Positions 1 through 7,090 of a stretch of 13,619 nt of DNA are shown piece after piece. Where the stretch lies: the NCBI GenBank assembly GCA_023260735.1, contig JALQUL010000371.1, positions 1 to 13,619 of the forward strand, written 5' to 3'. This DNA is from Limnohabitans sp. (lineage in GTDB: Bacteria; Pseudomonadota; Gammaproteobacteria; Burkholderiales; Burkholderiaceae_C). The position numbers and the translations under genes are program-made. A model generated the notes under the pieces. It was not told the DNA's origin, ran no database searches, and saw only the letters and a list, made by a program, of their open reading frames with translations. How positions within the stretch are numbered: position 1 is the stretch's first letter; each line of letters begins with the position of its first letter.

Positions 1-1337
1 TAGAAAAAACCAAAGACAACTACAACTGGCAATATAAAGGGGGCTTACTCGATTATTTACAACAAGCCCTTAGCACCGAGGCAGTAGTGCCACTTTTTGC
101 CGGCGAGGGTTACGCTACTAAAAACGATGAAAGTTTTGCCGAAGGCGAGGGTGCACAGTGGGCGCTTGCCTTCACTGAAGAGGGCGGCTTAGTTCGTGAA
201 AGTTTTGTTAATTTAATCCCTACCACTGCTGGTGGCACGCACGATAGCGGTCTGCGTGACGGCGTCTTTCAGGCTATTAAAAGCTTTATCGACATGCACT
301 CCTTGCTACCCAAAGGCGTTAAATTAATGCCCGAAGATGTATTTGCACGTGCCAGTTATGTGTTGTCAGCCAAAGTCCTAGATCCACAATTTCAAGGGCA
401 GATCAAAGAACGCCTCAACTCTCGTGATGCAGTACGCTTGGTTTCTAATTTTGTTAAACCAAGTCTAGATCTCTGGCTCAATCAACATATTGAATTTGGT
501 AAACGTTTAGCAGAACTGGCTATTCGGGCAGCACAGACTCGTCAACGTGCAGGTCAAAAAGTCGAAAAACGCAAAGGCTCTGGTGTAGCCGTTTTGCCGG
601 GCAAGCTAACCGATTGTGAATCTCGCGACTTACTTCACAATGAGGTTTTTTTTGTAGAGGGCGATTCGGCGGGTGGTAGTGCCAAAATGGGGCGTAACAA
701 AGAAACTCAAGCTGTTTTACCATTGCGGGGTAAAGTTTTAAACACCTGGGAAGTAGAGCGCGACCGACTTTTTGCCAACAACGAAATTCACGATATTGCG
801 GTTGCTATTGGCATTGACCCCCACGGTCCCACCGATACCATCGATTTAAGCACCCTAAGGTATGGCAAAATTTGTATTTTGTCAGATGCCGATGTCGATG
901 GTGCGCATATTCAAGTCTTGTTATTAACCTTGTTCTTTAAACATTTCCCGCGCCTCATAGAAGCAGGACATGTCTATGTGGCAAGGCCACCTTTGTATCG
1001 TGTCGATTTACCTGCTAGAGGTAAAAAACCGGCCTCTAAAGCGTATGCCCTAGATGAGTTTGAACTTGGCGTTATTCTAGACAAATTACGCAAAGACGGT
1101 GCTAAAGAAGGCTCATGGGCTATTAGTCGTTTTAAAGGCCTAGGAGAAATGAGTGCCACTCAATTATGGGAAACCACTTTAAATCCAGATACCCGACGTT
1201 TAATGCCAGTGCAGCTTGGCTCTATCGGCATGGAAGGCACTAGTCAACTCATAGGCAAACTAATGGGTAAAGGCGAAGCTAGTGCAAGGCGTGATCTCAT
1301 GGAAATTTATGGCGATGCAGTTGACCTTGATATTTAA
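1..1337 (+). CDS. parE: DNA topoisomerase IV subunit B, 5'-truncated by the window edge
   Basis: ParE is the ATPase half of topoisomerase IV, the ParC2ParE2 enzyme that decatenates replicated chromosomes. The frame is open from base 3, so 444 residues are visible. The family is about 630-660 long, so roughly 200 N-terminal residues (most of the GHKL ATPase domain) are off the window. Visible parts are the transducer domain followed by the TOPRIM domain: EGDSAGGSA (acidic Glu at 657-659), PLRGKVLNTW, the metal-binding DADVDG stretch (885 onward) and RFKGLGEM near 1128-1151. The C terminus ends soon after, as in ParE rather than in the longer enterobacterial GyrB. ParE rather than GyrB is also supported by parC two genes downstream. 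The next gene starts 4 nt after the TAA, so they are probably co-transcribed. The internal GTG at 87 is not the real start, because the homologous reading frame continues upstream of it. Confidence 0.95.
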   Translation, partial: EKTKDNYNWQYKGGLLDYLQQALSTEAVVPLFAGEGYATKNDESFAEGEGAQWALAFTEEGGLVRESFVNLIPTTAGGTHDSGLRDGVFQAIKSFIDMHSLLPKGVKLMPEDVFARASYVLSAKVLDPQFQGQIKERLNSRDAVRLVSNFVKPSLDLWLNQHIEFGKRLAELAIRAAQTRQRAGQKVEKRKGSGVAVLPGKLTDCESRDLLHNEVFFVEGDSAGGSAKMGRNKETQAVLPLRGKVLNTWEVERDRLFANNEIHDIAVAIGIDPHGPTDTIDLSTLRYGKICILSDADVDGAHIQVLLLTLFFKHFPRLIEAGHVYVARPPLYRVDLPARGKKPASKAYALDEFELGVILDKLRKDGAKEGSWAISRFKGLGEMSATQLWETTLNPDTRRLMPVQLGSIGMEGTSQLIGKLMGKGEASARRDLMEIYGDAVDLDI

Positions 1338-1341
1338 GTCA

Positions 1342-2322
1342 ATGAAGTATTTGTTGTCGCCATCAGCTCGCTTAAGGCAATTAGTGTTTGGAGTGAGTAT
1401 TTTGCTATTTCAAAGCAGTGTTTTTGCGCAGGTCTGGGCCTACATAGACGAGCAAGGTACTGCCCATTTTGCCTCTACGCAAATAAACGCTCAGTATCAA
1501 TTATTTGCCACCAGTAGTGTGCCTGTGGCCAGTGCAAGTTCGTCACTTGATTCCAAGTTGTCTTTAAGCAACGAGTTTCAATTACAAAATAAATCGGCTA
1601 AGTGGCTTGAGTCTTCACCTGATTACACGACAAGTAAAATCTATTTGCAAGAAGCGGCCAATAAGCACGGAATTTCCTTTGAACTTTTACAAGCAATTTC
1701 TGCTACTGAATCGGGTTTTAAAAAAAATGTAGTATCACCAAAAGGGGCGGTTGGATTAATGCAAGTAATGCCCGATACCGCCAAGCGCTTTGGCTTAAAA
1801 GATCAAAAAAATGCACCGCTTGAATCACTACTGAAAGAGCCCTCCATTAACCTAGAAATAGCGGCTAAATATTTAAATTATTTAGCCAAATTGTTTCCTA
1901 ATCGACTAGATTTAATTTTGGCTTCTTATAACGCTGGTGAGGGCGCGGTTGCAAAATATGGTAACAAAATTCCGCCTTATAAAGAAACCCAAAACTACGT
2001 TAAAACCATCAGCAATTTATTAGTATTTTTTCAGAGTAGTGCACAAATAAGAGCAAGCCAAAATACAGCTTATTTATTTAAAAATACAGCTGGTTCTAAC
2101 ATTGCTTCCCCAATCCCGTCAGAAGCAACTTTACTTAAAAATAACAGCTCTTTTATGGTTTTAGGTGGAGCTAAAGGCCGAGGCAATATGATGGTGAATA
2201 TGCCAAGTTCTGGTTTACCAATCGAGGCGATCAATGCCTCACATTCGCTAAAGACTACAACACAGTCAATAGCGGCTAATCCTGAGTTTTCAAAAGATAA
2301 CTCCAGCTTAAAGCTAGACTAA
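1342..2322 (+). CDS. Secreted lytic transglycosylase (SLT domain) with N-terminal DUF4124-like segment
   Basis: A 326-residue exported murein lytic transglycosylase, a family that cleaves the MurNAc-GlcNAc bond to give 1,6-anhydro ends in the periplasm. The ATG at 1342 is chosen because it begins a good signal peptide: positive n-region with R10 and R12, hydrophobic core about 14-23, and cleavage after SVFA at residue 29. An open frame upstream allows starts at 1282, 1309 or 1315, but these overlap parE and precede the signal peptide awkwardly. After cleavage, VWAYIDEQGTAHFAS resembles the DUF4124 motif. The SLT domain covers about residues 97-220: catalytic Glu123 in ATESGF, then GLMQVMP and ASYNAGEGAV. 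The last 100 residues are low-complexity and Ser/Asn/Ala-rich. It sits between parE and parC with gaps of 4 and 15 nt, so it belongs to their operon. No strong Shine-Dalgarno is visible; translation may be coupled to parE. The specific Slt/Mlt subfamily is not assigned. Confidence 0.88.
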   Translation: MKYLLSPSARLRQLVFGVSILLFQSSVFAQVWAYIDEQGTAHFASTQINAQYQLFATSSVPVASASSSLDSKLSLSNEFQLQNKSAKWLESSPDYTTSKIYLQEAANKHGISFELLQAISATESGFKKNVVSPKGAVGLMQVMPDTAKRFGLKDQKNAPLESLLKEPSINLEIAAKYLNYLAKLFPNRLDLILASYNAGEGAVAKYGNKIPPYKETQNYVKTISNLLVFFQSSAQIRASQNTAYLFKNTAGSNIASPIPSEATLLKNNSSFMVLGGAKGRGNMMVNMPSSGLPIEAINASHSLKTTTQSIAANPEFSKDNSSLKLD

Positions 2323-2337
2323 TTTATAACGAGTTTA

Positions 2338-4701
2338 ATGATGAATGATTTGCTTGATACTCCTCCCAATACTCCCGATGAGCAACCGAACGATGATTCC
2401 ATGTTATTGGCCGACTACGCACAAAGGGCCTATTTAGAATATGCTTTAAGTGTGGTCAAAGGACGCGCTTTGCCAGATGCCTGCGATGGGCAAAAACCGG
2501 TACAGCGCAGAATTTTATATAGCATGGCACGTATGGGTTTGAGCTTTGGTGGGGCTAATGGAGCAACCGGAGCTAAGCCAGTTAAAAGTGCCAGGGTAGT
2601 GGGCGACGTATTAGGTCGTTTTCATCCTCACAGCGACCAAGCTGCATACGATGCTTTAGTGCGTATGGCGCAAGATTTTTCTCAGCGTTACCCATTAATT
2701 GATGGTCAAGGCAATTTTGGTTCGCGTGATGGTGATGGCGCTGCAGCCATGCGCTACACCGAAGCACGGTTAGCAAAAATCACCACCTTACTCATGGATG
2801 AAATTGATCAAGGTACTGTTGATTTTATTCCCAACTACGATGGTTCCACTGAAGAGCCAAAGCAATTGCCATCTCGCCTGCCTTTTACTTTGCTCAATGG
2901 TGCTAGTGGTATTGCGGTGGGTATGGCCACAGAAATTCCAAGTCATAACCTGGGCGAAGTAGCGGCTGCTTGTGTGGCGTTAATTAAAAATCCAAAATTA
3001 CTTGACTCTGAACTTTATGAAATTATTCCCGCCCCCGATTATCCTGGTGGTGGCCAAATTATTAGTTCTAAAAAAGAAATTGCGGATGCTTACAACAGCG
3101 GGCGCGGTAGCCTAAAAGTACGTGCACGTTGGAAAATTGAAGACCTAGCCAGAGGCCAATGGCAGCTGGTGGTCAACGAATTACCACCAGGCGTTAGCAC
3201 GCAAAAAGTACTTGAAGAAATTGATGAAATTACCAATCCTAAAATTAAAGCGGGTAAAAAAACTTTAAGCAATGAACAAAATTTATTAAAGGCCAGTATT
3301 TTAGCGGTTCTTGATACCGTTCGAGATGAGTCTGATAAAGAGTCGGCAGTACGCTTGGTGTTTGAACCCACATCTAGTCGTATTGAAGTCAATGAGTTAG
3401 TCCAAGCTTTGCTGGCGCATACCAGCTTAGAAACCTCTGTACCCATTAACTTAACAGCGGTTGGAATAGATGGTAAACCAGCGCAAAAATCTTTAAAAAC
3501 ACTCATTCAAGAGTGGTTATCTTTTAGGCGAATTACCGTACAAAAAAGAACTGAGTTTCGCTTAGGTAAAGTCAAAGCTCGTATTCATATTTTAGAAGGT
3601 CGTCAAATTGTTTTACTCAACATTGACGAAGTCATTCGTATTATTCGAGAGTCAGACGAACCCAAAGCTGCTTTAATTGCCAAGTTCAATCTCTCTGATA
3701 TTCAAGCCGAAGACATACTCGAAATTCGCCTGCGTCAGTTGGCTAGACTCGAAGCCATTAAAATTGAGCAGGAGTTAAAAGAGCTACGGGCTGAAAAAGC
3801 TAAATTAGAAGGCATCTTGGCTAGTAACACCGTATTAAATCGTTTACTCGTTAAAGAAATCGAACAAGATAGTAAACAATTTGCCGATGCCCGTCGCACC
3901 CTTATTCAAGAAGAAAAGCGTGTAGTAGCTGAAGTCAAAGTAATTGATGAACCCGTTACTGTCGTGATTAGTGAGAAAGGTTGGGTTAGAGCCAGAACTG
4001 CTCATGGTCACGATCCACAAAGTTTTACTTTTAAATCGGGTGATGCTTTGTATGGCACCTTTGAATGTCGGACCATTGACACACTTATTATTTTTGGCAA
4101 CAAGGGTCGAGTTTATTCTGTACCAGTGGCAGCACTACCAGGTGCTCGTGGCGATGGTCAACCCATTACCTCTTTAATTGATTTAGAACCAGGTACACAA
4201 ATTGTGCATTTTTATGCAGGTGCTGCGCAAAATATCTTGTTGTTAAGTAGCACAAGTGGTTATGGATTTATGGCAACAGTAGAGTCTATGACCACTCGTT
4301 TAAAAGCCGGTAAAACATTTCTGGCCTGCGCTGAAAACGTAACCATTACCAAACCTTCTGTAGTGGTGGGTTCTTCTTCAGCTGCTAATCAACAAGCCGC
4401 TACTCATGTGGCTGCCGTTTCTTATTTGGGCCGCATTATTACCTTCGAAATCTCCGAACTCAAACTCATGACAGGTGGTGGAAAAGGCTTAATGCTAATT
4501 TCTCTAGAAGACAAAGACAGCCTAGCAGGAGCTGTTGCTTACACTCGTAGTATTAAGGTAAGCGGTATTGGCCGAGGCGGTAAAGCACGTGAAGAAAGTT
4601 TTGAGATTCGCTCCCTTAATAACGCCAAATCTAGCCGAGGCAAGAAAGGCAAAGCAGTAGAACTCGGCTTTAAGGTGAATTTGGTTGAACGAGTCGAATA
4701 A
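2338..4701 (+). CDS. parC: DNA topoisomerase IV subunit A
   Basis: A 787-residue ParC, the DNA-cleaving subunit of topoisomerase IV and partner of the ParE upstream. The winged-helix region starts with [20 protein letters not shown]; the catalytic tyrosine is Y140 in [11 protein letters not shown]. The tower and coiled coil run to about residue 500. The C-terminal beta-pinwheel lacks the QRRGGKG GyrA box, which argues for ParC over GyrA. Two adjacent ATGs (2338, 2341) could both start it; the family fit does not separate them. It begins 15 nt after the transglycosylase stop and is followed by a strong stem-loop. Odd feature: in the quinolone-binding loop the usual HPHGD reads HPHSD, so Ser99 replaces the Gly equivalent to E. 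coli ParC Gly78. The Ser80 equivalent is Gln101 and the Glu84 equivalent is Asp105. From memory, the Gln and Asp are common in related bacteria, whereas the Ser is not. Confidence 0.96.
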   Translation: MMNDLLDTPPNTPDEQPNDDSMLLADYAQRAYLEYALSVVKGRALPDACDGQKPVQRRILYSMARMGLSFGGANGATGAKPVKSARVVGDVLGRFHPHSDQAAYDALVRMAQDFSQRYPLIDGQGNFGSRDGDGAAAMRYTEARLAKITTLLMDEIDQGTVDFIPNYDGSTEEPKQLPSRLPFTLLNGASGIAVGMATEIPSHNLGEVAAACVALIKNPKLLDSELYEIIPAPDYPGGGQIISSKKEIADAYNSGRGSLKVRARWKIEDLARGQWQLVVNELPPGVSTQKVLEEIDEITNPKIKAGKKTLSNEQNLLKASILAVLDTVRDESDKESAVRLVFEPTSSRIEVNELVQALLAHTSLETSVPINLTAVGIDGKPAQKSLKTLIQEWLSFRRITVQKRTEFRLGKVKARIHILEGRQIVLLNIDEVIRIIRESDEPKAALIAKFNLSDIQAEDILEIRLRQLARLEAIKIEQELKELRAEKAKLEGILASNTVLNRLLVKEIEQDSKQFADARRTLIQEEKRVVAEVKVIDEPVTVVISEKGWVRARTAHGHDPQSFTFKSGDALYGTFECRTIDTLIIFGNKGRVYSVPVAALPGARGDGQPITSLIDLEPGTQIVHFYAGAAQNILLLSSTSGYGFMATVESMTTRLKAGKTFLACAENVTITKPSVVVGSSSAANQQAATHVAAVSYLGRIITFEISELKLMTGGGKGLMLISLEDKDSLAGAVAYTRSIKVSGIGRGGKAREESFEIRSLNNAKSSRGKKGKAVELGFKVNLVERVE

Positions 4702-4722
4702 ACAGCTGTTTCTAGTTCTCTG

Positions 4723-4765
4723 AAGTGACCCTAAAAAGTGGTACACCAATTTTTTAGGGTCACTT
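4723..4765. terminator. Stem-loop between convergent parC and reductase genes
   Basis: Bases 4723-4737 are the exact reverse complement of 4751-4765 (15 bp, 13-nt loop, with A5/T5 at the top of the stem). It lies 21 nt after the parC stop and 57 nt beyond the stop of the convergent reductase gene, so it could end transcription from both sides. Neither strand has a long T run just after the stem, so it is not a textbook intrinsic terminator. The loop itself contains TGGT and ACCA. A dispersed palindromic repeat is the alternative reading. Confidence 0.6.
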
Positions 4766-4822
4766 TAGCCAAGTGGGACTTAGAGGCGGCTTTTACTTTT
4801 TGACCCCACTCTTATCTTCTAC

Positions 4823-6031
4823 TTATGCCAACAACGGAGGCAACAACTTTGTGAGTGCTGATTTTTGACTGGTTGCACTACCTAGTAAGGCAAAGCCTTT
4901 TAAATTACCATCTTCATCTTTAAACAAAGCCTCAAGCCCATCTGTAGTTTCGGTTTCTATCCACTGGCCTGTTTGGCCAATTGCTGGTGGTGACACTACC
5001 ACAGGTAAAGCGGGGGTTTTAACACCCACTGGCATGGCTGGGTAATTAACAGCAGTAGGTTGACCTAATAAAGTGGGGGCTAAAGCACGAGCGGCATTCA
5101 TAATTGGCATTACATAAGGTAAAACTAATCCGTCAACCTCGGCACAATCACCTAAAGCAAAAATATGCGGTAAATTAGCTTGCAAATAGCGGTTCACTAC
5201 AATGCCTCTATTGACCGTAATGCCACTGGCTGCAGCCAACGCAGTACGGGGTTTTAAACCGACTGCCGAAAGCAATAAATCAGTGCTTAATTGAGTGTTA
5301 TCCGACAAACCTAACTCCAAACTTCCACTAACTAAACGATTGACTGACTGCACACTTTTTCCAAAATGCCAATTCACCCCTACACTTGCCAAGGCAGTTT
5401 GCAATTTTTGCCCAGCAATGGGCGGTAATAATTTACCCAAGGCTTGCGCAGAAGGGTCAATCACATCAACTTCATAAGCCGCCAAGGCTAAATCATTGGC
5501 AAACTCACAACCAATCAAACCGGCCCCCATTATGGCTACGCGTTTTTTAGCCTCTAGAGCTTGTCTAAAATGAGCGTAATCTTGCCAATCATTAATTGAT
5601 AAAATTTGATCTGCCGCATTTCCCTCTATGGGTAATCGAATAGGGTCAGCGCCCAAGGCTAAAACGAGTTGGCTATAACTCATACTACCTTCACTGGTTT
5701 CAATGGTTTTTTGTGTTGCATCAATTTTTGTCACATCGGTATGAGACAAAATTTCTAAATTAAATTGATTGGCCATTTTTTCTTGCTCAGAGCCAATTAA
5801 TTGTGCAGGGTTTTTACCTGCTCCAAATGCATTACTTAATCCTGGTTTAGCATAAAAAAAGCCTTGCTCACGGGTGATTAAAGTAATGGCTTGTTGAGGT
5901 GCTAATTTGCGAACTTCTTTGGCTACTGTGAAAGCTGCCAAGCCACTTCCAATAATAACAATGGGTGCAGCATTTAAAGAAGTAGCCTCTGAGGGAGTTG
6001 ATGGTGCAGATTCATTTGACATGATGGACAT
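4823..6031 (-). CDS. NAD(P)H:rubredoxin reductase-like FAD-dependent oxidoreductase
   Basis: A 402-residue pyridine-nucleotide-disulphide-type flavoprotein that probably passes electrons from NAD(P)H through FAD to rubredoxin. Visible: an FAD dinucleotide fold IVIIGSGLAAFTVAKE (GSGLAA at 28-33), the NAD(P)H fold VAIMGAGLIGCEFAND (GAGLIG at 169-174), the second FAD motif FALGDCAE (GDC at 294-296), and a C-terminal segment like the rubredoxin-reductase binding domain. Length fits the RubB/AlkT group (about 380-400). It has no redox CxxxxC of the glutathione or lipoamide reductase type. The first 20 residues are Ser/Thr/Pro-rich; M4 at 6022 is an alternative start. M1 has only a weak GAAAG upstream. 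The rubredoxin gene lies 216 nt upstream on the same strand, which gives the likely partner. A terminator hairpin ends 25 nt before the start codon, so expression by read-through or regulated antitermination is likely. Exact electron acceptor is inferred from context. Confidence 0.85.
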   Translation of the reverse strand: MSIMSNESAPSTPSEATSLNAAPIVIIGSGLAAFTVAKEVRKLAPQQAITLITREQGFFYAKPGLSNAFGAGKNPAQLIGSEQEKMANQFNLEILSHTDVTKIDATQKTIETSEGSMSYSQLVLALGADPIRLPIEGNAADQILSINDWQDYAHFRQALEAKKRVAIMGAGLIGCEFANDLALAAYEVDVIDPSAQALGKLLPPIAGQKLQTALASVGVNWHFGKSVQSVNRLVSGSLELGLSDNTQLSTDLLLSAVGLKPRTALAAASGITVNRGIVVNRYLQANLPHIFALGDCAEVDGLVLPYVMPIMNAARALAPTLLGQPTAVNYPAMPVGVKTPALPVVVSPPAIGQTGQWIETETTDGLEALFKDEDGNLKGFALLGSATSQKSALTKLLPPLLA

Positions 6032-6056
6032 AAACTTTCAAAGAAAAATAAACAAT

Positions 6057-6103
6057 AAAAAAACCACGGCTAGCATTTAAAAAAATCGCTTGCAGTGGTT
6101 TTT
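6057..6103 (-). terminator. Intrinsic terminator in the leader of the reductase gene
   Basis: Read on the minus strand this is a stem of CCAC/GTGG, then GC/GC, then AGC/GCT, interrupted by two single mismatches, with an AT-rich 12-nt loop and a run of seven T directly after it. The flanking A and T runs extend pairing to 9 bp at the base (6059-6067 with 6095-6103). It ends the rubrerythrin-rubredoxin transcript or, because the reductase ATG follows only 25 nt later, it acts as an attenuator for that gene. A full promoter hardly fits in the 25 nt that remain. Confidence 0.75.
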
Positions 6104-6160
6104 AAAAGAGGGAAAAATGCATGGGCTATCAGAGCTAAGCTGCTGGGCTTTTTGAATTGT

Positions 6161-6188
6161 TAATGATTTTTGAATTTCAAAATCATTA
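6161..6188. repeat. AT-rich palindrome in the rubredoxin-reductase gap
   Basis: TAATGATTTT at 6161-6170 is the exact reverse complement of 6179-6188, with an 8-nt loop that itself nearly continues the dyad (TGAA/TTC). It lies 60 nt downstream of the rubredoxin stop and upstream of the terminator at 6057-6103. It could be a regulator-binding dyad or a second hairpin of a leader RNA. Nothing in the sequence decides between these. Confidence 0.45.
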
Positions 6189-6247
6189 TTGGTCAATTAA
6201 ATGCGTTGTTAGCTTGCCTGCATAACTCTCAGTTTGAAGCAGTCTTA

Positions 6248-6412
6248 TTAAATTTCAACCATTTCAAAATCTTCTTTACCAACGCCACAATCAGGACAAG
6301 TCCAAGTAGCAGGAACATCCGCCCAAGCTGTACCAGCTGCAATACCATCTTCAGGAATACCAACTGCTTCGTTATACACATAAGCACAAACAACACATTG
6401 CCAAACTTTCAT
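6248..6412 (-). CDS. Rubredoxin
   Basis: A 54-residue rubredoxin, a small one-electron carrier with a single iron held by four cysteines. The two knuckles are WQCVVCAYVYNE (C6, C9) and TCPDCGVGKEDFE (C39, C42), with the conserved Trp, Tyr and Asp-Pro-like surroundings of the family. The ATG at 6412 is chosen because GGAG lies 7 nt upstream and it gives the standard rubredoxin length; an upstream ATG at 6457 would add 15 unrelated residues. It starts 41 nt after the rubrerythrin stop on the same strand and the reductase lies downstream, so it most likely shuttles electrons from the flavoprotein to the diiron protein. Cytoplasmic; no signal sequence. Confidence 0.95.
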   Translation of the reverse strand: MKVWQCVVCAYVYNEAVGIPEDGIAAGTAWADVPATWTCPDCGVGKEDFEMVEI

Positions 6413-6453
6413 TTTTTTCTCCAAACTATTTAAATTAACGATGATATGAATTA

Positions 6454-6936
6454 TCAAAAGGCTTGAGCGGTGATTTTATTCAAAACTTGCTGATAATGGT
6501 TGGCATGCCGCTCTTCAACCTTAGCTAAAGCATTAAATCTTTTGGCAGCCTTTTCTAAAACAGCGGCAAATTGTGCTGCATGTACTTTAGATTCTTCAAT
6601 TTGTTCATCTATTTCGGCTACAGCCGCTACATTACCTTCTTCAATTGCGGTTTTCTTGAAACTAGGATACATCTCGGAGTATTCATAGGTTTCACCCTCA
6701 ATTGCAATTTGTAATGCTTTGGCTGGTGTCATTTCGGCTACAGGGTAGAGCAAATCCAAATGACCAAAAGCATGCATAATTTCTTGTTCAGCAGTTTCTT
6801 CAAAAGCTTTAGCTGTGACTTCATCACCTGCTACGCGGGCTAATTTAGCAAAATAGCGATATTTGGCATGAGCCATAGACTCACCAGCAAAAGCAGCTTC
6901 AAGATTTTGATAAGTTTTGATTTCTGGGCGTTTCAT
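6454..6936 (-). CDS. Rubrerythrin-family diiron peroxidase without a fused rubredoxin domain
   Basis: A 160-residue ferritin-like diiron protein. Rubrerythrins reduce H2O2 to water with electrons from rubredoxin. The start at 6936 is set by AAGGAAA 7 nt upstream; the upstream in-frame ATG at 7005 adds 23 unconserved residues. Family motifs: FAGESMAHAKYRYFA (ligand E19), AEQEIMHAFGHL (E52 and H55), EGETYEYSEMYP (E82, E85) and KVEERHANHY (likely E141 and H144). Compared with classical rubrerythrin the C-terminal CxxC...CxxC rubredoxin domain is absent; a separate rubredoxin gene follows 41 nt downstream. An extra helix (EESKVHAAQFAAVLEKA, about 114-130) sits before the last ligand helix and resembles it, so ligand numbering in that half is tentative. 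It is divergent from oxyR across 154 nt, which suggests peroxide induction. Confidence 0.9.
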   Translation of the reverse strand: MKRPEIKTYQNLEAAFAGESMAHAKYRYFAKLARVAGDEVTAKAFEETAEQEIMHAFGHLDLLYPVAEMTPAKALQIAIEGETYEYSEMYPSFKKTAIEEGNVAAVAEIDEQIEESKVHAAQFAAVLEKAAKRFNALAKVEERHANHYQQVLNKITAQAF

Positions 6937-7006
6937 AATAAATTTCCTTTTAGTGCAATAACAATTAACTCGGTTGTGTTTTTTTGCAGTGTTTGCTGCA
7001 TCCATG

Positions 7007-7072
7007 GGTTCAATTGTGAACCTGTATTATTTATCAGTCCAGTTAATAATTTTGATAAAATCAATCGATTTT
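7007..7072. promoter_or_regulatory. Cluster of dyads in the rubrerythrin-oxyR divergent region
   Basis: The 154-nt gap holds three inverted repeats: GGTTCA-N4-TGAACC (7007-7022), ATTATT-N12-AATAAT (7027-7050) and AAAATC-N4-GATTTT (7057-7072). OxyR normally binds tandem ATAG-N7-CTAT half-sites and LysR-type boxes follow T-N11-A. None of these dyads is a clear match, so binding by OxyR is inferred only from the divergent layout. Both promoters must lie here, but I cannot fix -35 and -10 boxes with confidence. One minus-strand pairing, TTATCA-N17-GATAAA (about 7035-7063), is possible but poor. Confidence 0.4.
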
Positions 7073-7090
7073 TTCAATAAAGGACACTAA

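Noticed and set aside
1282..1341. N-terminal extension of the lytic transglycosylase overlapping parE
   Set aside because: The residues come from the parE overlap and precede an evident signal peptide that begins at 1342.
3090..3506. Minus-strand open frame of 138 codons inside parC
   Set aside because: Antisense shadow of a conserved coding region; the plus frame is unmistakably ParC.
6168..6196. TTGACC on the minus strand at 6191-6196 as a -35 box for the reductase
   Set aside because: Spacings of 16-18 nt give TTCAAA, TCAAAA or CAAAAA, none an acceptable -10 box, and the terminator lies downstream of it.
6170..6433. Plus-strand open frame of 87 codons opposite rubredoxin and its downstream gap
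   Set aside because: It is mostly the antisense of the clear rubredoxin gene, low in complexity, and without a ribosome-binding site or recognisable domain.
6937..7005. 23-residue N-terminal extension of rubrerythrin
   Set aside because: A good AAGGAAA site and the family-standard start lie at 6936; the extension is unlike any rubrerythrin and covers the promoter region.
7052..7081. TTGATA-N18-AATAAA as the oxyR promoter
   Set aside because: Transcription would begin almost at the start codon and leave out the visible ribosome-binding site.
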